Shown here: piece by piece, positions 60,121 to 64,000 of the stretch
Numbering within the stretch: position 1 is the first letter of the stretch
Layout of the letters: each line of letters begins with the position of its first letter
DNA from: Blasia pusilla
Lineage: Eukaryota; Marchantiophyta; Marchantiopsida; Blasiales
Direction of reading: 5' to 3'
Assembly (NCBI GenBank): GCA_050084515.1
Contig: CM114271.1
Coordinates: 57,660,001 to 57,724,000, forward strand
Length of the DNA: 64,000 nucleotides
Made by a program: the position numbers and the translations under genes
The notes under the pieces: generated by a model
Seen by the model: only the letters and a program-made list of their open reading frames with translations
What the model was told of the DNA's origin: nothing
Databases searched by the model: none

Positions 60121-60599
60121 GACCTTACTCATTCTTTCCAAGACACGATGTGTAAAACGTGTACGCTAAAGAATCCACGGGTTATTTTCCTTGCCCCAAA
60201 GGAAAAGTCCCACGATGAGCATGTCATGCAGTGTGCAAGAAGTCCAGCTTAGCTCTCCTGTGCAACCGGGCTGTGTCTCCGAACAACGTCCATCCCTCGC
60301 CGGAGGCCCGGATTGGAAGTCAGATCCGAGGGCTTCCGGTGTTGGAATCCTGAAGTGGTGCCGAATAACGAAGCCCTCAGACTTGAGAAACCCTAAGGGC
60401 CCAACTTCCGAGAGGACCACGCGTTCACACTAACTTTCGTGAAATCTCGCGGAACTGCTCAAAGTGAGAAAATGGGCAGTCTCCGAATACCTCGTGGGGA
60501 ACGAAGGCCATAGTTTGTCCCGGAAAGGCATTCAATGCGCGTAGGGTAGCGCCTACCTCGAGCTGGGTCGGGCCCACGTTTCAAGTTCGGGAGCCCCGG

Positions 60600-61027
60600 G
60601 ATGGAGAGGTCACGACGGAGGATAAAGAGGTCGCGACGGAGTATGGGAGGTCGCGACGGACGCCTTCCAGAGACGGACGGCGCACCGCGGACGGTGGGAG
60701 ACGGACGAGACGAGAGGGTAGGGAGGATGGGGAGGGATGGATGACGTCCGTTCTTGACGGCGTCCATTCTTGACGGCGTTAGGGCTCTCGCGGCTGGCCG
60801 ACTCGGCTCTCGTTCTCGCAAGCCGTCGTTCGCTCTTGCTCTCGTTCTCTCTCGTTCGTGTTCTCGTTCTCGTTCTCGTTCTTGCTCTCGCGGGGGGTTA
60901 GGGCGCTCGTGTTCTTGTTCTCGGCTCTCGTTGTCGTTCGTTTCGTTCGTTGTCGTTCGCTCTCGCTCTCGTTATCGCTCTCGTTCACCTTCTCGTTTTT
61001 GTTCTCGTTCTTCTTTGTGAAACTGTT
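60600..61027. repeat. Short GC-rich tandem repeats followed by CTCGTT-type low complexity
   Basis: gaggtcrcgacgga occurs three times at about 60605, 60627 and 60647. From about 60780 to 61015 the sequence is dominated by degenerate ctcgtt/ctcgct hexamers, giving Ser/Arg-rich frames on both strands. These frames are products of the repeat and are not called as genes. Confidence 0.75.
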
Positions 61028-61465
61028 CGGGTCTTGTTCTTGATGGCTTCCGGGTCTTGTTCGGAAAGCTTTCGCTCACCTCTGCTCCGCAGCTTTCGCG
61101 AGTCTCAGCTGGTCCTCGGCCAGGACTCGTAGCCTGTATTCCTGATGGAACAAAGTCACCGTTCGATCGAGCCATGACAGCGCCCTTCCCTCACTTGAAA
61201 TCTTCGAGGCGGACTAGGCGACAGCCGTTCGTGAATCGGGATTAAGTGAGATCGGGTCTTGTTCTTGACGGCTTTCGGGTCTTGTTCGGAAAGCTATCGC
61301 TCACCTCTTCTCCGCAGCTTTCGCAAGTCTCAGCTGGTCCTCGGCCAAGACTCGTAGCATGTATTCCTGATCTAACCAAGTCGCCGTTCGATCGGGCCAT
61401 GACAGCGCCCTTCCCTCACTTGAAATCTTCGAGGCGGACGAGGCGACAGCCGTTTAGGTGAGATC
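61027..61465. repeat. 225-bp tandem duplication
   Basis: Copy 1 starts at about 61027 and copy 2 at about 61252 (tcgggtcttgttcttga in both). They agree over nearly the whole length, including cagctggtcctcggcca, gactcgtagc, tcgatcg-gccatgacagcgc and cttgaaatcttcgaggcgga. Within each copy gggtcttgttc itself occurs twice. Confidence 0.9.
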
Positions 61466-61678
61466 GGATTAAGTGAGATCGGTTATATATCGACACATTG
61501 TGCGTCTAAAAGATCACCTCTGCTCGGTTTCTCGGCTCTCCTTCACTCATGTCTGCTCCATATCTCTGCTGACCTCTGCTCGGCTACTCGGCTCTCCTTC
61601 ACTTACCTTTGTTGAGTGAGTGCTCTCTCTGGTGTCGTTCGCCCACCTCTGCTCGGCTTCCTTTCTCTCTGCTCTCGT

Positions 61679-63612
61679 TCGTGCTTACGTGTGGGCAGTT
61701 GATTCAAAGTTTAGTTATATAATCCGACCTCTTAATAGTAGGATTCAACAGGCTTCTACTCAGACCATAAACTTAGAACCCTCAATATCTAGTGTGAAGT
61801 GCATAAACAGAGAGCAGAAATCCATCCGGTCACAAATTCTGATGGTCTTCTTGCTGATGGTCTTCACCCTAAAATCTGCTCTTCTTGCCGGCACTAGAAT
61901 GAGTAGAATCACATCAGTTTGGCAGAGTTTTGGCATTCGTCAACGTGAATAGTACTACTACTATCTACCAATTTCACATCTATGGAAGACACTAATGTGT
62001 AGAGTTTGCTCCCAGGAGTTTCACCTGCAAGAACATACACACAGCTTTCTGTTAGCACATTAACCTCACACTTTGTCGAGCGTAATTCGAAATTGGCCGC
62101 TTAGCCCAGTGAAGATTCGAGCTCCCATGCCAGCGTCATATTTCAATTGCCATCATTCTGGGTAGGGATTGGGTTATACTTACTAAAAAGACCAACCCCA
62201 AGTACTAACTCGCCATTTCCCAACGTAATGGAATTGCTGTAGTTCTTGTCGTTCGAGCTTGCAGCCACCGAAACTATCCATGGACTCCATGACAACGTGG
62301 AGAAAGGCATTGGCCCTGCATTTCCCATCGCCTGTGTTACAAAGACTCCTGCGCGCATTGCTCCGAGAAGAGCTATGTCAAAAATGTTGAGGTAAACAGC
62401 CTCGTCGGCGGGAGGGGCGGTGGGAGCGATCGAAAGACTGATGACATCCACCCCATCTTGGGCCGCCTGAGAAATTTCAGAAATCCATGATGTTAGATGA
62501 ATTGTCAAAGGTTGGATGTGTTTCTAGACCACAATGAGCCAGAATCAGGATATTCATGAGTAGTTAGATTCTCTCAAGTAAATTGGGATCTTACATAAAC
62601 GAGCAAGAACGTATCACGGTTCAAGTGCGCGTACTATCAAAGAAGTGGAAGTTGCAAATCTACCCTCCCGTCCCGTCCGTCTCCCGTCAGTTTGGCTGTA
62701 AGACCATCTATTCCACTTACGATCACCACGTACCTGTGCCTTGTTCATGTTGAAACAATGAGAATTCAATGGGACTCCAGAACAGTGTCACCACATAATT
62801 TATGACTGTGAGGTCTGATCTGGATTACCATGTGTTTCATATGAAGTTGACCATCGTTTGCTAGTGTCAAACTTGTTTCCAGTTTCCATACACTTTTACT
62901 AGTGAAATTTGTTGAAGCTCATTCAAGTAATTGTCTTGGTTTCAATGTTCTGACAAGGAGGGTTTCTATACAAATTTCCAACACGTAACTCTGGGCTTAT
63001 ATATATTTAGGCATGCTGCATCCTTTGTATTTGTGGAAGTCACTTGCTTAGTCATTCTGATTTGCTAAATCATTCTGAATTACTAGCAGGTAAATTCGTG
63101 CGGAAGCATACGGGTCCTAAAGTCAGGGATAAGTCAGAAATGTAGAATTAGTCGTTTAGGGTCAAAAGTGTATTGAGGCAGACAGTCTACAGAGTAATGG
63201 TGGTACTTCCGCCCCACCTCAATTGATAGCTTGTACCATGAAAGCGTTCATTAATTGTGCTCAGCCTTTTTATATTTAGACTGGATATAGACTGCATCTT
63301 GTGATGGCAAGTGTCATCATGAAATGTTAAAGCTCAATCAGGACTCGTTTGGAAGATAGTGTTGGGTAAAGGCGTAGGCTGCTATTAACTTCAAGTCCAT
63401 TCTCAGGCGTGCTTATGTGTGCGCAGTTGATTAGAAGTTTAGTTATTTAATCCGACCTCTAAATCCAACTGTGTCTGGAGCGAGGTATAGCCACCACCTT
63501 TTGTTGTTTTCAATCCAACAGTGGTTGGAATTGCTATCCCTCCTGATTATTGTGGGTTGTGGATATGTTTGAGTGTGCTGGGATTCTATAGGCTTCTGCT
63601 CAGAATGAAGGC
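61679..63612. repeat. Dispersed direct repeats at 61679-61775 and 63407-63612
   Basis: Both share cgtgcttacgtgtgggcagt / cgtgcttatgtgtgcgcagt, then agtttagttat-taatccgacct, then ggattc-a-aggcttct-ctcag. In the second copy about 115 bp separates cctct from ggattc, against 8 bp in the first, so it carries an insertion (or the first a deletion). Confidence 0.75.
61928..62466 (-). pseudogene. Subtilisin-like protease (SBT2-type) fragment, truncated
   Basis: Exon 62466-62184, after an AG acceptor, reads AAQDGVDVISLSIAPTAPPA, then LNIFDIALLGAMRAGVFVTQ, AMGNAGPMPFSTLSWSPWIV and SVAASSNDKNYSNS. This is the subtilase region with the oxyanion-hole Asn in GNAGP. A GT donor at 62183 joins in phase to 62024-61928 (ETPGSKLYTLVSSIDVKLVD then DECQNSAKL), which ends at a stop with no donor. 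The exons with catalytic Asp and His (upstream) and the GTS-type catalytic Ser (downstream) are absent, and tandem repeats lie downstream. Plant subtilases are secreted or vacuolar serine proteases; this fragment would be inactive. Confidence 0.8.
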
Positions 63613-64000
63613 AATCAGAATTTGCCTAGACATTCTTGTCAGTCATTCTGATGTGCTAGCACATAAATGATCCTACCATTCTAGCATTAAAGTCACTCTG
63701 ATTTGCTAGCAGGTAAACGAATTCGGCAGGTAAATGATGCTACCCTTCCTTCCTTCCATCCGTCAACACGCTTTGCTTTGCTTATGCTCAAGCATCGAGA
63801 CTCGAGAGACGATGGATCGATTCCACGAAACATCATCTCTAGGCAGTTTTTTTTTGACATGATGCTTCTTGAATTTCGTCTTATTTCTAGGGTTCTCAGA
63901 AGCTTGTTGAATTCTGCTTGTTTTTGGTGTTGTGTAGGTTTGAAGGTCATCAGTAACATTGCAAGTCCGCCATCAACAGTTATGTTTTTTGAGCCAGTAG
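62509..64000. other. No recognised gene
   Basis: Apart from the dispersed repeats, words such as cattctgatttgctagcaggtaaa recur at about 63054-63095 and 63690-63718. No coding frame with family resemblance is seen. Confidence 0.4.

Noticed and set aside
60754-61043. Ser/Arg-rich (SR protein-like) frames on both strands
   Set aside because: They arise from ctcgtt hexamer low complexity; similar frames appear on both strands and there is no RNA-recognition motif.

Overview
The window looks like nuclear DNA of a land plant. Four lines of evidence support this. There is a class III peroxidase relic, a plant-type SBT2-like subtilase relic, an isoflavone/phenylcoumaran-reductase-like NmrA oxidoreductase, and an ATXR2-type MYND/SET gene, all split by GT-AG introns. 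Mobile elements are Ty1/Copia retrotransposons, a MULE/SWIM transposase, and a non-LTR-like fragment that carries a restriction-like endonuclease. Introns are short to moderate (174-541 bp in the reductase). Many repeats are old and decayed. A seedless plant (moss, liverwort, lycophyte or fern) fits, but the species cannot be named from the sequence alone. I see no tRNA, rRNA or CRISPR array.

Layout: 0.8-4.4 kb holds a heavily mutated Copia element on the + strand. It is followed at 4.7-5.6 kb by a decayed copy of the same endonuclease-domain protein that is intact at 21.9-23.4 kb. 5.6-10.2 kb is AT-rich with hairpins and small GC-rich islands. 10.2-12.4 kb (- strand) is an apparently intact five-exon reductase gene; its intron 1 carries three degenerate extra copies of the end of exon 1. 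13.8-14.8 kb (- strand) is a peroxidase remnant that has lost the proximal heme histidine. 15.8-20.5 kb is a second decayed Copia element (- strand). 23.9-28.5 kb is a tandem array of ~381-bp units. 29.1-30.7 kb is a large fold-back. 31.6-36.7 kb (- strand) is a decayed MULE-type transposase with a SWIM finger. It is followed by almost five copies of an exact 220-bp tandem repeat (36.7-37.8 kb).

40.4-42.9 kb (+ strand) encodes a C2H2/BED-like long protein that I do not recognise, broken by one frameshift and one in-frame TAG. It lies directly upstream of a THADA-family pseudogene (42.9-44.1 kb). 44-49 kb is repeats and AT-rich DNA. 50.5-55.6 kb (- strand) is an ATXR2-like MYND/SET gene for which 14 exons can be joined with every junction keeping phase. 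One of its introns is GC-AG and one exon is only 32 bp. 56-64 kb is mostly AT-rich or repetitive, with a truncated subtilase at 61.9-62.5 kb.

Only the reductase and the ATXR2-like gene look like working host genes. The most unusual signals are an imperfect-palindrome 12-mer (GGAAGGCATTCC and close variants) that recurs in unrelated contexts from 24 to 45 kb, the intron-1 copies of exon sequence, and the unrecognised BED-like protein.
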